Assembly (NCBI RefSeq): GCF_023706045.1
Contig: NZ_BQYL01000001.1
Location: forward strand, 62,001 to 126,000
DNA: 64,000 nucleotides
Source: Kangiella sp. TOML190
GTDB taxonomy: Bacteria > Pseudomonadota > Gammaproteobacteria > Enterobacterales > Kangiellaceae
Direction of reading: 5' to 3'
The position numbers were made by a program, and so were the translations under genes. Positions 53,050 to 62,997 of the stretch are shown piece by piece (the stretch's first letter is position 1; each line of letters opens with the position of its first letter). The notes below the pieces were generated by a model. That model did not search any database and was not told the origin of the DNA. It was given only the letters and a program-made list of their open reading frames with translations.

Positions 53050-55845
53050 ATGTCAGCCAAAACCATGGATAAAGCTTACGATCCACAAGCTATTGAGCAA
53101 GATATTTATCAGCAATGGGAAGCAAAAAACTACTTTGCCTCGAACAGCAGCAACCAAGCTGGGCAAGATAGCTACTGCATCATGATCCCACCGCCCAATG
53201 TCACTGGCAGCTTGCACATGGGACACGCCTTCCAACATACCATTATGGATGCGCTGACACGCTACCACCGGATGAAAGGCGACAATACCTTGTGGCAGCC
53301 AGGTACCGATCATGCGGGGATAGCCACTCAAATGGTGGTAGAGCGCTTGTTGGGCGCTGAAAGTATAAGCCGCCACGATTTGGGGCGAGATAAATTCATC
53401 GAAAAAGTATGGCAATGGAAAGAAGAGTCTGGCGGCACCATCACTCGCCAGATGCGCCGACTTGGTGATTCCTGCGACTGGTCGCGCGAAGCCTTTACCA
53501 TGGACGAGGATCTGTCGGGCGCCGTGCGCGAAGTTTTTGTCCAATTGTTCGAAGAAGGTTTGATCTACCGCGGGCAAAGGCTGGTGAACTGGGATCCAAA
53601 GTTATTAACTGCGGTTTCCGATCTGGAAGTGGAATCACACGAAGAAAACGGTTCTTTATGGCATTTGCGCTACCCCTTAGCTGATGGCTCAGGGCATTTA
53701 GTGGTCGCCACCACGCGCCCTGAAACCATGCTTGGCGATACCGCTGTTGCGGTACATCCCGATGATGAGCGCTACCAAGATTTGATTGGCAAAATGATTA
53801 AGTTGCCATTAACCGAGCGTGAAATTCCCATCATTGCTGACGAGTATGTGGAAAAAGATTTTGGTTCGGGTTGCGTTAAAATTACCCCAGCGCATGATTT
53901 TAACGATTATGAGATGGGGCAACGTCATGCTCTGCCGATGATCAATATCTTAACTAAAACTGCCCATTTAAATGACAATGCTCCTAGCGACTATCAAGGT
54001 CTGGATCGTTATGAGGCGCGTAAAAAAATCGTTGCAGATTTTGAGACTTTAGGTTTATTAGAAAAAATTGAGCCGCACAAATTGATGGTACCCAAAGGTG
54101 ATCGCTCTGGTGTGGTGATCGAGCCCTACTTAACCGATCAATGGTATGTAAAAATTGCGCCCTTAGCTGAACCTGCGTTACAGGCGGTTAAAGATGGTGA
54201 TATTAAATTTGTTCCAGAGAATTGGTCAAATACCTATTATCATTGGATGGAAAATATTCAAGACTGGTGCATTTCGCGTCAGCTCTGGTGGGGGCATCAA
54301 ATCCCCGCTTGGTACGATCCTAACGGTAAAGTTTATGTGGGTCGTAGCGAACAAGAGGTGCGCGCAAAACATAATTTAGGTGAGATTAACTTAACCCGCG
54401 ATCCGGACGTATTAGACACCTGGTTTTCCTCAGCGCTATGGCCTTTTGCCACTTTGGGATGGCCAGAAGAAAAACCCGAGCTTGAGACGTTTTTGCCGAC
54501 CAATGTGTTGGTAACTGGTTTTGATATTATCTTTTTCTGGGTTGCCCGCATGATCATGATGGGCTTGAAATTTACTGGTAAGGTTCCGTTCAAGGAAATT
54601 TATATCACCGGTTTAATCCGCGATGAACAAGGCCAGAAGATGTCCAAATCCAAAGGCAACGTGCTCGATCCGATTGACTTAATCGATGGTATTGAATTAG
54701 AAGCATTAGTTGGCAAACGTACTTACGGCATGATGAATCCGCAAGCCGCAGAGAAAATTGCCAAACGTACCCGTAAGCAATTCCCAGAAGGGATCGCCTC
54801 TTACGGTACTGATGCAATGCGTTTTACCTTCTGCGCTATGGCTTCGACTTCGCGCGATATCAATTTTGACCTGAACCGAGTCGAAGGCTATCGGAATTTC
54901 TGTAATAAAATTTGGAACGCTGCTCGCTATGTCATGATGAATAGCGACGATCAAGACACCGGCCTAGGTTCTGAGGAAAAGGTATTGAGTCTTGCCGATC
55001 GCTGGATTTTAAGCGAATTTCAAAACACCATTAACCAATTTGAAAAAGCCATCGCCGGCTACCGTTTTGATATGGCATCCAATGCACTGTATGAATTTAC
55101 TTGGAACACCTATTGCGATTGGTACTTGGAACTTTCCAAACCTATTCTGTATAGCGATGATTATTCTGCCGCAGAAAAACGTGGCACTCGCCATACTTTG
55201 GTGACGGTTTTAGAGCAGCTATTACGCTTACTGCATCCTTTTATGCCTTTTATCACCGAAGAAATTTGGCAAAAAGTTGCGCCTTTAGCTGGAGTAAGCG
55301 CCAACAGCGACAGCATTATGCTACAAAGTTTTCCGCAGTTTGACGCGACATTGGTCAACGAAGCTTCGCAAAAAGATATTGAGTGGCTTAAGAAAGTGAT
55401 TATTGGAGTGCGCAATATTCGTGGCGAAATGAACATTGCCCCAGGTAAACCTTTGCAAGCTTTATTTCGAAATGGCTCCGAGCAAGATCAGCAGCGTTTA
55501 GAGCTTTACGCTAACTTCCTTAGCAAGCTGGCTAAACTTGAATCGACCCAATGGCTCAATGCTGGTGATCAAGCCCCCATGTCGGCAACCGCTTTAGCTG
55601 GCGAGATGGAAATCTTAATTCCAATGGCAGGCTTGATTGATGTTGAGCAAGAAATGGCGCGTCTTAGTAAAGAGCTGGAAAAAGTTAGCAAAGAGCAAGC
55701 GCGCATCAGTGGCAAACTTGCTAACCCTAACTTTGTGGATAAAGCACCCGCAGCAGTGGTTGATAAAGAAAAAGCCAAGCTTAGCGAAGTCGAGTCGAAG
55801 CTTAGTAAAATTAATGAGCAGCTCGCCAGTTTAGACAATTTATGA
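53050..55845 (+). CDS. valS: Valyl-tRNA synthetase
   Basis: 931 residues, class Ia synthetase. HMGH at residues 56-59 (in [14 protein letters not shown]), the editing domain at about 190-350 with [22 protein letters not shown] at 530-534, the anticodon-binding domain at about 650-800, and a C-terminal coiled-coil arm (from 850, [15 protein letters not shown]). Full length. Its stop overlaps the next start by four bases (ATGA). Confidence 0.98.
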   Translation: MSAKTMDKAYDPQAIEQDIYQQWEAKNYFASNSSNQAGQDSYCIMIPPPNVTGSLHMGHAFQHTIMDALTRYHRMKGDNTLWQPGTDHAGIATQMVVERLLGAESISRHDLGRDKFIEKVWQWKEESGGTITRQMRRLGDSCDWSREAFTMDEDLSGAVREVFVQLFEEGLIYRGQRLVNWDPKLLTAVSDLEVESHEENGSLWHLRYPLADGSGHLVVATTRPETMLGDTAVAVHPDDERYQDLIGKMIKLPLTEREIPIIADEYVEKDFGSGCVKITPAHDFNDYEMGQRHALPMINILTKTAHLNDNAPSDYQGLDRYEARKKIVADFETLGLLEKIEPHKLMVPKGDRSGVVIEPYLTDQWYVKIAPLAEPALQAVKDGDIKFVPENWSNTYYHWMENIQDWCISRQLWWGHQIPAWYDPNGKVYVGRSEQEVRAKHNLGEINLTRDPDVLDTWFSSALWPFATLGWPEEKPELETFLPTNVLVTGFDIIFFWVARMIMMGLKFTGKVPFKEIYITGLIRDEQGQKMSKSKGNVLDPIDLIDGIELEALVGKRTYGMMNPQAAEKIAKRTRKQFPEGIASYGTDAMRFTFCAMASTSRDINFDLNRVEGYRNFCNKIWNAARYVMMNSDDQDTGLGSEEKVLSLADRWILSEFQNTINQFEKAIAGYRFDMASNALYEFTWNTYCDWYLELSKPILYSDDYSAAEKRGTRHTLVTVLEQLLRLLHPFMPFITEEIWQKVAPLAGVSANSDSIMLQSFPQFDATLVNEASQKDIEWLKKVIIGVRNIRGEMNIAPGKPLQALFRNGSEQDQQRLELYANFLSKLAKLESTQWLNAGDQAPMSATALAGEMEILIPMAGLIDVEQEMARLSKELEKVSKEQARISGKLANPNFVDKAPAAVVDKEKAKLSEVESKLSKINEQLASLDNL

Positions 55846-56087
55846 GTAAAGTGCTGTGGTTACTAATAGTGATTAGCAGTTTCAGCTTAATGGCCTGTCA
55901 AACTGGCATGCCGCCAAGCAAAACGCCAATTGCTAAAGCCACAGCTAACAACCACCATGGCACTTTCAAACTCGATAAAAATCAAAAAGCTGAAATTTGC
56001 CCTGAACTTACTGCCGGACAAACTCTTACGTTCGACTTTAAAGCTTCTCTGCCAGTGTTATTTAATTTTCATTACCACCAAGACTAA
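55842..56087 (+). CDS. Small lipoprotein coupled to valS
   Basis: 81 residues. Signal peptide with lipobox LMAC (C19). The start ATG overlaps the valS stop by four bases, implying coupling. The mature part ends abruptly as [11 protein letters not shown]. The FNFHYH-type segment in similar proteins I recall usually continues, so this copy could be truncated by a stop or small deletion just before the 13-bp repeats; this is uncertain. The function is unknown. Confidence 0.6.
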   Translation: MSKVLWLLIVISSFSLMACQTGMPPSKTPIAKATANNHHGTFKLDKNQKAEICPELTAGQTLTFDFKASLPVLFNFHYHQD

Positions 56088-56123
56088 ATACCGCTATTCG
56101 ATTTCCGAATAATTATAAAACCC

Positions 56124-56162
56124 AAACCTAGACCATAAACCTAGACCATAAACCTAAATCAT
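56124..56162. repeat. Three tandem 13-bp repeats
   Basis: Unit AAACCTAGACCAT at 56124-56136 and 56137-56149, and a diverged third copy AAACCTAAATCAT at 56150-56162. The third copy contains the stop codon of lysAC (complement 56154-56156). No rho-independent terminator is visible in this convergent junction. Confidence 0.9.
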
Positions 56163-58712
56163 AAATTCTTGCGCTGGCTTGCGCATATTATATTGATTGC
56201 TCATTACATAGCCGTAAGCCCCTGCATTTTCAATCAGAATAATATCGCCCTCTTGAGTTTCTGGAAACGGAATTTCTATACCTAGTTTATCGGTACTTTC
56301 ACAAATTGGACCAACGATAGTCGCCAGCTTGTTTTTTTCTGCTGACAACTTTGAAAAGTTCACAATTGGATGATAAGAACCGTATAAAGCTGGGCGCATT
56401 AATGAATTCATACCCGTATTAATCCCGACATAATAATAGTTTTGCTTTTGCTTTACTTGGGTAACCCTTGCCACCAAAACACCAGCATTAGCAATCAAAT
56501 AGCGCCCCGGTTCAATCCAAAATTCGTAGCTAGGGTATTCAGATTTGACTGCTGATAGCGCTTGGTTAACCTGCCCTAAATTAAGCTCTTGTTGCTCATC
56601 TTTTTCTTTAATACCAAAACCACCACCTAAATTTAAGTATTTTACTTGTGCAAACTGTTGCGCTAAATCTGCTAATAAGCGAGCATGTTCCGCCCAATGC
56701 TCAGGACTTAAAATTCCACTGCCGGCATGTGCGTGCAAGCCCGTCACCGCAATTTCTTGTCTTTCGCAAATGGTTTTAACCTGCTCCAATTCATTAATGG
56801 GAATACCAAACTTAGAAGTGGCTCCAGCGGTTCGTACATTTTCATGATGGCCCTTACCAATGTTAGGATCGACTCGAAGGAAAATTCTTTTTTTGGCAAA
56901 CAAGCTTGGCCACTCAATTAATGGATAGCTACTGTCGAGTGATAAGATAACACCCAGCTCTAAAGCGTCTTGATACTCAGTCTTACTGGCGAAATTTGGG
57001 GTATAAAAAATTCTTTGTCGATCCATCTCTGGAAGCAGTTCCAGCAGCCAGCGAATTTCATCAATCGAGACTGCTTCAAAGCCCAATCCTTGCTGATACA
57101 CAGTCTGCAATACGGCTTGGTTGTTATTAGCTTTAACGGCAAAAAACACTCTATCCACCGAATTTACACTTTTGATATTACGAATATTCTTTTCAATTTG
57201 CTGCTGCTGATACAGGTAGGCGTTATCCTGTTGTGACAAGATCTGCTGAATTACTTGCTGCTGGTTTTGCCACCACTTATCCTCAGTTGCCACTTCTTTT
57301 TTGTGCAGCTCCGCAACAGTTGGCCCTAAAATAGCGCTGTTGGGATTGTTAGAAATTAACAGTTCATGCAAAGAAGCAATTACCTTGTCGCAATAATCGC
57401 TATCGATAACAAAGGTTAAATTGAGATCCGAAGCGGCTTGCGATAATAAATACACAGGATAAGTTTCAAAAATATTTAATGCCGGCGCAATTTTATGCAA
57501 AATAGCACGCACATTTTGCCCGACGATTGAAACCGCAGAACAATTTTCCATCACAGTTACGCGACAAATTTTGGTTAAATCCGTGGTTAGTTTTGTCAAC
57601 CGTTTTTGGCTAATGACTTGGGTCAAACAGTCTAAAGTCACCGTTACATTGGTTTCTGAAGTCGAAACCAGATCTATCGATACTTGGTGTTTTTTGAAGA
57701 TTTGAAATAAATCCGCCAAATAACCGGCTTGTTGCCACATACCCTGACTCTCCATTGAGATCAGAGTTACCCCTTGCTTGGCAGTAATGGCTTTGACAAT
57801 CCCTTTATTGGTTTCCATATTGTGGATTTTAGTACCTTCAATTTCAGGGTGTAAGGTTGGGCGAATAAAAGTCGGGATTTGCGAATCGCGCACTGGCCGA
57901 ATAGCACTTGGATGCAACACCTTAGCGCCAGCAGACGCCATCTCTTGCGCTTCGTTGTAATGCAATTGATTAAGCAAGCGAGCATTTTGAATTTGATTAG
58001 GATTAGCGGTAAAGATACCTTCAACATCAGTCCAGATTTCCAGTCGCTGAGCTAACAACTTAGCCGAAAAATAAGCCGCCGAAGTATCGGAGCCACCCCG
58101 TCCAGTAAGCACCGTTTCACCGTTTTCGTTACTGGCGATAAAGCCTTGAGTAATCACTAATTCACTAGTCTTAACAGCTGCCTGCAATGTTGCATCCGGC
58201 TGATAATCGCAAGTTACGGCCAAGTAGTCATCATCCGAGTGGCTTGTTAAATGCTCACGCGCATCCAGCCAATAAACCTTCCCCGCAAAAAGAATGTTCA
58301 GGTATGCATGTCCAATTTTAGTTGCCCAAAGCTCACCCTGCGCCATAACGCTCGCTTTCATCCGATCAGAGACTTCACCCAGCAAGATAATACCGTCAAA
58401 GATTTTTTTTAAGCTTTGATAGCTATCTTGCAAAAGCTTTTCAGACAATCCTAACTCCTGAATTAAACTTTGGTGTTGTTTGACCAGCTGCTCAAATCCG
58501 TATTCAAACTTGTCACTATCACCTCGAGTAGCTACTTCCAATAAGACTTCAAGTTGATTCGAAACTCCGCTTAAGGCCGAATGCACTATTAATAGCTTAT
58601 TATTGTTACCCTGTTTTTGCTGAAGGACCTTCGCAATATTTTGCCAGTTGCTTTTACTGGAAACACTGGTTCCACCAAATTTTAAAACTTGCCATTGCGC
58701 TTGCATACCCAT
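56154..58712 (-). CDS. lysAC: Bifunctional aspartate kinase / diaminopimelate decarboxylase
   Basis: 852 residues, a fusion of the first and last enzymes of lysine synthesis. Residues about 5-290 are aspartate kinase (LKFGGTSVSSKSNW, GRGGSDTSAAYFSA), about 300-460 are ACT regulatory domains, where lysine feedback is expected, and about 490-852 are PLP-dependent diaminopimelate decarboxylase (VFFAVKANNNQ with the PLP Lys, GLHAHAGSG, NLGGGFGI). The kinase half phosphorylates aspartate, the decarboxylase makes L-lysine from meso-DAP. Upstream lie a promoter, a lysine-rich mini-ORF and a terminator hairpin. Confidence 0.95.
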   Translation of the reverse strand: MGMQAQWQVLKFGGTSVSSKSNWQNIAKVLQQKQGNNNKLLIVHSALSGVSNQLEVLLEVATRGDSDKFEYGFEQLVKQHQSLIQELGLSEKLLQDSYQSLKKIFDGIILLGEVSDRMKASVMAQGELWATKIGHAYLNILFAGKVYWLDAREHLTSHSDDDYLAVTCDYQPDATLQAAVKTSELVITQGFIASNENGETVLTGRGGSDTSAAYFSAKLLAQRLEIWTDVEGIFTANPNQIQNARLLNQLHYNEAQEMASAGAKVLHPSAIRPVRDSQIPTFIRPTLHPEIEGTKIHNMETNKGIVKAITAKQGVTLISMESQGMWQQAGYLADLFQIFKKHQVSIDLVSTSETNVTVTLDCLTQVISQKRLTKLTTDLTKICRVTVMENCSAVSIVGQNVRAILHKIAPALNIFETYPVYLLSQAASDLNLTFVIDSDYCDKVIASLHELLISNNPNSAILGPTVAELHKKEVATEDKWWQNQQQVIQQILSQQDNAYLYQQQQIEKNIRNIKSVNSVDRVFFAVKANNNQAVLQTVYQQGLGFEAVSIDEIRWLLELLPEMDRQRIFYTPNFASKTEYQDALELGVILSLDSSYPLIEWPSLFAKKRIFLRVDPNIGKGHHENVRTAGATSKFGIPINELEQVKTICERQEIAVTGLHAHAGSGILSPEHWAEHARLLADLAQQFAQVKYLNLGGGFGIKEKDEQQELNLGQVNQALSAVKSEYPSYEFWIEPGRYLIANAGVLVARVTQVKQKQNYYYVGINTGMNSLMRPALYGSYHPIVNFSKLSAEKNKLATIVGPICESTDKLGIEIPFPETQEGDIILIENAGAYGYVMSNQYNMRKPAQEFMI

Positions 58713-58749
58713 GCTGTTACCTACTTAATTTCAATTAATCTTCAATACG

Positions 58750-58787
58750 AAAAAACCCGCAGAGGTATTAGCCTGTGCGGGTTTTTT
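58750..58787 (-). terminator. Terminator hairpin in the lysAC leader (candidate attenuator)
   Basis: On the minus strand a run of A, then CCCGCA-C-AGG-CTAATA-CCT-C-TGCGGG, then six T: a strong intrinsic terminator 38 bp before the lysAC start, not after a gene. The left arm CACAGG can alternatively pair with CCTGTG at the end of the leader ORF, so a mutually exclusive antiterminator is possible. Confidence 0.8.
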
Positions 58788-58802
58788 AAATCTTTTGCTT
58801 AA

Positions 58803-58883
58803 CTACCAAACACAGGAAATCCAGACACTAGGTTTTAGTGTCTTCTTAACGCTTTTCTTTGCTTGGATACAGTTCAAGTTCAT
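58803..58883 (-). CDS. Putative lysine-rich leader peptide of lysAC
   Basis: 26 codons starting ATG at 58883 and ending TAG at 58803-58805, reading MNLNCIQAKKSVKKTLKP then SVWISCVW. Five Lys codons fall within nine consecutive positions (8-17). A hairpin GACACTA/TAGTGTC lies inside it. This is the layout of amino-acid attenuation leaders (trp, his, thr). Weak point: the candidate promoter would place the transcript start at or near the ATG, and there is no ribosome site, so translation would have to be leaderless. Confidence 0.4.
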   Translation of the reverse strand: MNLNCIQAKKSVKKTLKPSVWISCVW

Positions 58884-58889
58884 GGCTTT

Positions 58890-58917
58890 AGTCTAATTTA
58901 TCAAAACCAGATGTCAA
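58890..58917 (-). promoter_or_regulatory. Candidate promoter of lysAC
   Basis: On the minus strand TTGACA (58912-58917), 16 bases, TAGACT (58890-58895), directly after the tadA stop codon at 58926-58928. Perfect -35, four of six in -10. It would give lysAC its own transcript, starting near 58883. Confidence 0.55.
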
Positions 58918-58925
58918 TGATATTT

Positions 58926-59402
58926 TTATGATTTCAATTTGAAGCGCTTGTTTTTAAAAAAAGTCTTTAGTTGCTCACTTGCCTCTTGATGCATCAAACC
59001 TGACTCCAATTGACACTGATGATTAAACTCATTCTGTTGCAAGATATTCAATACCGAACCTGCCGCCCCTGTTCGCGGATCACTAGTAGCGAACACCACG
59101 CGACTAACTCGGGCATGTACCAAAGCCATTGCACACATAGCGCAGGGTTCAAGTGTGACGTATAGGGTGGTATCCACTAAGCGGTAATTTTGCAGCTTGT
59201 TACCCGCTTGACGCAAAGCGATTATCTCAGCATGAGCAGAAGGATCGTGATTTAAGATCGGCTGATTAAAACCTTCCGCAATAATCTTATCATCCTTAAC
59301 CAAGACAGCGCCCACTGGCACCTCTCCCTTGCCTTCAGCTAAAGCTGCCAGCTCCAACGCCCGCTGCATAAATTGATGGTCAGTATGAGAAAAGTCGTCC
59401 AT
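58926..59402 (-). CDS. tadA: tRNA-specific adenosine deaminase TadA
   Basis: 158 residues. Zinc-dependent deaminase that makes inosine-34 in tRNA-Arg. Catalytic HAE is at residues 57-59 and zinc-binding PCAMC at 86-90. The C terminus EQLKTFFKNKRFKLKS is basic, for tRNA binding. The start ATG has little ribosome-site signal. Confidence 0.95.
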   Translation of the reverse strand: MDDFSHTDHQFMQRALELAALAEGKGEVPVGAVLVKDDKIIAEGFNQPILNHDPSAHAEIIALRQAGNKLQNYRLVDTTLYVTLEPCAMCAMALVHARVSRVVFATSDPRTGAAGSVLNILQQNEFNHQCQLESGLMHQEASEQLKTFFKNKRFKLKS

Positions 59403-59469
59403 TGAATTAAGTTAATTTATTTAGAGGAAAAATAGGATTTTGTAGATTATAGAAGGCAAAAAACCGCGC

Positions 59470-59503
59470 AAAGAGGGAGTGTACACTTAGTACATGACCG
59501 ATT
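59470..59503. repeat. Short hairpin repeat element, copy 1 (after guaA)
   Basis: AAAGAGG, a small hairpin GTGTAC-ACTTA-GTACAT, then TGACCGATT. It shares its start and end blocks and central TTAGTA with the element at 61290-61334 after guaB. Probably one family of small dispersed intergenic repeats. Confidence 0.55.
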
Positions 59504-59558
59504 GAGTAGGTTATTAACGCACTAGAATCTGCAAAAGACATTTTTAATCAAATAAATT

Positions 59559-61130
59559 CTATTCCCACTCAATAGTTGCTGGGGGTTTACTGGATATATC
59601 GTATGTTACACGGGATATCCCATCCACCTCATTGATAATTCGACCAGAAACCAGCTCTAAGAACTCGTAAGGCAAGTGCGCCCACCGCGCAGTCATAAAA
59701 TCAATCGTTTCTACTGCACGCAAAGCCACTACATAATCGTATTTACGGCCATCGCCCATGACTCCCACCGAACGCACTGGTAAGAAGACGGTAAAAGATT
59801 GACTGGTTTTATGGTACAGGTCGTGCTTGTACAACTCTTCAATAAAGATGGCATCGGCTTTACGCAATAAATCCGCATATTCCTTTTTCACTTCACCCAA
59901 GATACGCACCCCAAGGCCTGGGCCCGGGAATGGGTGGCGATAGAGCATGTCATACGGCAAGCCTAACTCCAGACCAATTTTGCGTACTTCATCTTTAAAC
60001 AATTCACGCAATGGCTCTACTAATTTAAGCTCCATATCCTCGGGCAGACCGCCGACATTATGGTGCGATTTAATCACATGGGCTTTACCCGTTTTAGCGC
60101 CAGCGGATTCGATTACGTCAGGGTAAATAGTACCCTGTGCTAGCCATTTAGCATTCACCAATTTTTTCGATTCTTCATCAAAAATATCAACAAACACTTT
60201 ACCGATAATTTTACGTTTAGCTTCTGGCTCATCAACGCCCTTTAACTCACCTAAAAACCTATCTTCAGCATCAACCCGAATAATATTTAGGCCAAACTTG
60301 CCTGCAAACATATCCATCACCTGATCGCCTTCGTTTAAACGCAGCAAACCATTATCAACAAATACGCAGGTTAACTTATCACCGATGGCTCTGTGCAGTA
60401 GCATTGCGGTAACTGATGAATCTACACCGCCAGATAAACCTAATACCACTTCTTCATCGCCAACTTGCTGTTTAATTTGTTCAATCGCATCGTCAATAAT
60501 ATTGGCCGATGTCCACAATTTTTCACAGCCGCAAATATCCGAAACAAAGCGCTCTAAAATACGACCACCTTGTTTGGTGTGAGTCACCTCGGCGTGAAAT
60601 TGAATACCATAAAAAGGTTTTTCTTGGTGCGCCATTGCTGCAATCGGCGCATTATCACTCGATGCAATAATGTCAAAATCAGTTGGTACTTCATGCACCT
60701 TATCACCATGACTCATCCAAACATCAAGGATAGCTTTGCTGCCTTCGATACGATCTTCAATCCCTTTAAATAGCACATTGTCAGTCGCGATGACTTCAGC
60801 ATAACCAAACTCACGTTTTTCCGAAGAGCCAACACGACCACCAAACTGATGCGCCATAGTTTGCATACCATAGCAAATACCCAATACTGGTACGCCTAAT
60901 TCAAATATTAGTTGCGGCGCGCGTGGCGTATTATCGCCCATGACCGATTCAGGACCGCCGGAAAGAATAACCCCTTTAGGGTTAAATTCACGAATAAATT
61001 CATCACTAATGTCGAAAGGCACCAACTCACAATAAACCCCAATCTCACGCACACGGCGTGCAATCAATTGAGTATATTGAGAACCAAAATCTAAAATTAG
61101 AACTCGATGATCATGAATATTCGCTTGCAT
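59559..61130 (-). CDS. guaA: GMP synthase (glutamine-hydrolysing)
   Basis: 523 residues. Converts XMP to GMP using glutamine and ATP. The N-terminal class I glutaminase has C86 in GICYGMQ and a later HAEVTHT, the ATP pyrophosphatase domain has [11 protein letters not shown], and the C-terminal dimerisation domain ends [10 protein letters not shown]. It lies after guaB on the same strand, but a terminator hairpin separates them. Confidence 0.98.
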   Translation of the reverse strand: MQANIHDHRVLILDFGSQYTQLIARRVREIGVYCELVPFDISDEFIREFNPKGVILSGGPESVMGDNTPRAPQLIFELGVPVLGICYGMQTMAHQFGGRVGSSEKREFGYAEVIATDNVLFKGIEDRIEGSKAILDVWMSHGDKVHEVPTDFDIIASSDNAPIAAMAHQEKPFYGIQFHAEVTHTKQGGRILERFVSDICGCEKLWTSANIIDDAIEQIKQQVGDEEVVLGLSGGVDSSVTAMLLHRAIGDKLTCVFVDNGLLRLNEGDQVMDMFAGKFGLNIIRVDAEDRFLGELKGVDEPEAKRKIIGKVFVDIFDEESKKLVNAKWLAQGTIYPDVIESAGAKTGKAHVIKSHHNVGGLPEDMELKLVEPLRELFKDEVRKIGLELGLPYDMLYRHPFPGPGLGVRILGEVKKEYADLLRKADAIFIEELYKHDLYHKTSQSFTVFLPVRSVGVMGDGRKYDYVVALRAVETIDFMTARWAHLPYEFLELVSGRIINEVDGISRVTYDISSKPPATIEWE

Positions 61131-61176
61131 CAGCTTTACCTTTATTTCGGTTATTTCACAGTTAAAAATCTTAAAT

Positions 61177-61202
61177 CAAAAAACCGCAGCCTCACTGCGG
61201 TT
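61177..61202 (-). terminator. Terminator between guaB and guaA
   Basis: On the minus strand AACCGCAG-TGAGG-CTGCGGTT followed by TTTT. It lies 47 bp above the guaA start, so guaA needs read-through or its own promoter. Confidence 0.85.
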
Positions 61203-61282
61203 CTTTCTATTTCACTTCTATCCTTACACTTCTCAAAAAATATCCGATACCGAGAAGCAATAAAATTGTGTGAGTTCGCGGC

Positions 61283-61342
61283 AAATTTTAAAGAGGCTGC
61301 GCAGTTTACTTTTAGTAAATGAGCATGACCGATTTAAAATTT
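61283..61342. repeat. 60-bp imperfect inverted repeat, copy 2 of the hairpin element (after guaB)
   Basis: Outer arms AAATTTTAAA (61283-61292) and TTTAAAATTT (61333-61342) flank an inner hairpin TTTAC-TTTTA-GTAAA and the TGACCGATTT block shared with 59470-59503. It lies 29 bp after the guaB stop. Confidence 0.65.
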
Positions 61343-61370
61343 AACAAAGAAATCGCCCAATTTTAGCCGC

Positions 61371-62831
61371 TTATCGACGGTAGTTCGGAGCTTCTTTAGT
61401 TATGGTCACATCATGCACATGGCTCTCACTCATGCCCGCATTCGTTACTCGCACAAACTCCGCTTTATTACGCATTTCGTCAATAGTTGCGCAACCGGTC
61501 AAGCCCATACTTGAGCGCAAACCACCCATCATCTGATGAATAATCTGGTTCATAGCACCTTTGTAGGGTACTCGCCCTTCGATGCCTTCTGGAACCAGTT
61601 TATCGGCAGCATTGGAGCTTTGAAAATAACGATCCGCCGAACTGTTTTTTTGGTTCATTGCGCCAAGCGAACCCATGCCACGATACGACTTATAGGAGCG
61701 GCCTTGATACAGCTCTACTTCGCCTGGAGCTTCTTCGGTACCGGCCAACATGGAGCCTACCATCACACAATAAGCGCCTGCAGCTAAAGCTTTACAAATA
61801 TCACCAGAGAAGCGCACACCGCCATCGGCAATAAAAGGAACACCAGAGCCTTTTAGCTCGCGGGCTACGTTGGAGATTGCCGAAATTTGCGGAACACCAA
61901 CGCCAGTTACGATACGAGTGGTACAAATCGAACCTGGACCAATACCAACTTTTACTGCATCAGCGCCAGCGTCAACTAGCGCACGAGCACCGGCAGCAGT
62001 AGCAATATTGCCGCCAATAACTTGCTTATGAGAATACTTTTGTTTAACCCACTTCACCTTGTCTAACACGCCTTGTGAGTGACCGTGCGAAGTGTCCACC
62101 AGAATAATATCAACGCCTGCTTCGATCAGAGCTTCCACTCGATCTTCGGTATCGACACCAGTGCCGACTGCCGCACCAACGCGCAAATGGCCTTCACGAT
62201 CTTTACAAGCATTTGGCTTGTTTTCAGCATTACGAATATCTTTAACGGTGATCAAACCTTTTAAATCGAAAGCATCATCCACCACCAAGACCTTTTCAAT
62301 ACGGTGCTTGTGTAATTTCTCTAAAACTTCTTGGTTAGAAGCATTCTCTTTAACCGTGACCAAACGCTCTTTCGGCGTCATCACATTCGAGATAGGCTGC
62401 TCAAGATTGGTCTCAAAACGAATATCGCGGTTAGTCACAATCCCCACAAGCTGATCGCCATCAACCACTGGCATACCTGAAATTCCATGACGCTCAGTCA
62501 TAGCTTTAACTTCGCCAATGGTGGTATTCGGTGGAATGGTAATAGGATCTTTAACAATACCGCTTTCGAATTTCTTAACGCGACGGACATTGGCCGCCTG
62601 TTCTTCGATGGTCATGTTTTTATGAATAAAACCAATGCCACCCTCTTGCGCCAAAGCGATCGCCAAACGCGCTTCGGTTACCGTATCCATAGCGGCGGAA
62701 ACTAAAGGAATATTCAAAGAAAAGTCGCGCGTGATTTGGGTGCGTAAGTCCGCATCCGCAGGTAGTACGGTCGAATGACCCGGTACTAATAAAACGTCGT
62801 CAAAGGTTAGAGCTTCCTCTATAATGCGCAT
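61371..62831 (-). CDS. guaB: IMP dehydrogenase
   Basis: 486 residues. Oxidises IMP to XMP, the first committed step to GMP. Two CBS domains are at about 93-205 ([17 protein letters not shown]), the active-site Cys loop [15 protein letters not shown] follows, and the flap [10 protein letters not shown] is near residue 430. Complete. It has a near-consensus promoter upstream and is divergent from xseA, the conserved arrangement. Confidence 0.98.
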   Translation of the reverse strand: MRIIEEALTFDDVLLVPGHSTVLPADADLRTQITRDFSLNIPLVSAAMDTVTEARLAIALAQEGGIGFIHKNMTIEEQAANVRRVKKFESGIVKDPITIPPNTTIGEVKAMTERHGISGMPVVDGDQLVGIVTNRDIRFETNLEQPISNVMTPKERLVTVKENASNQEVLEKLHKHRIEKVLVVDDAFDLKGLITVKDIRNAENKPNACKDREGHLRVGAAVGTGVDTEDRVEALIEAGVDIILVDTSHGHSQGVLDKVKWVKQKYSHKQVIGGNIATAAGARALVDAGADAVKVGIGPGSICTTRIVTGVGVPQISAISNVARELKGSGVPFIADGGVRFSGDICKALAAGAYCVMVGSMLAGTEEAPGEVELYQGRSYKSYRGMGSLGAMNQKNSSADRYFQSSNAADKLVPEGIEGRVPYKGAMNQIIHQMMGGLRSSMGLTGCATIDEMRNKAEFVRVTNAGMSESHVHDVTITKEAPNYRR

Positions 62832-62920
62832 ATTATTTACCCTATTAACATGGGGTTACCACGTATTATTTGCCAGCTTTTCGCCCTGAATTAGGCCGCT
62901 CTGGCTTGATGAAGCGCGTT

Positions 62921-62950
62921 ATTATACCTTTTTAGTTAATACTAGGTAAA
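62921..62950 (-). promoter_or_regulatory. guaB promoter
   Basis: On the minus strand TTTACC (62945-62950), 18 bases, perfect TATAAT (62921-62926), then a GC-rich AACGCGC discriminator, consistent with stringent or growth-rate control. Leader of about 85 bases. Confidence 0.65.
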
Positions 62951-62997
62951 CAAAAATAATCGACAAATTTAGGCCCATTTAAATAACCTTATAGATT

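Noticed and set aside
54605-54954. Antisense open frames inside valS, and similar ones inside guaA, guaB and lysAC
   Set aside because: They lie wholly within strongly conserved genes and show no protein-family features.
58713-58925. Lysine (L-box) riboswitch upstream of lysAC
   Set aside because: The leader is too short for an L-box and I could not find its conserved core; a terminator plus Lys-rich ORF is the better description.
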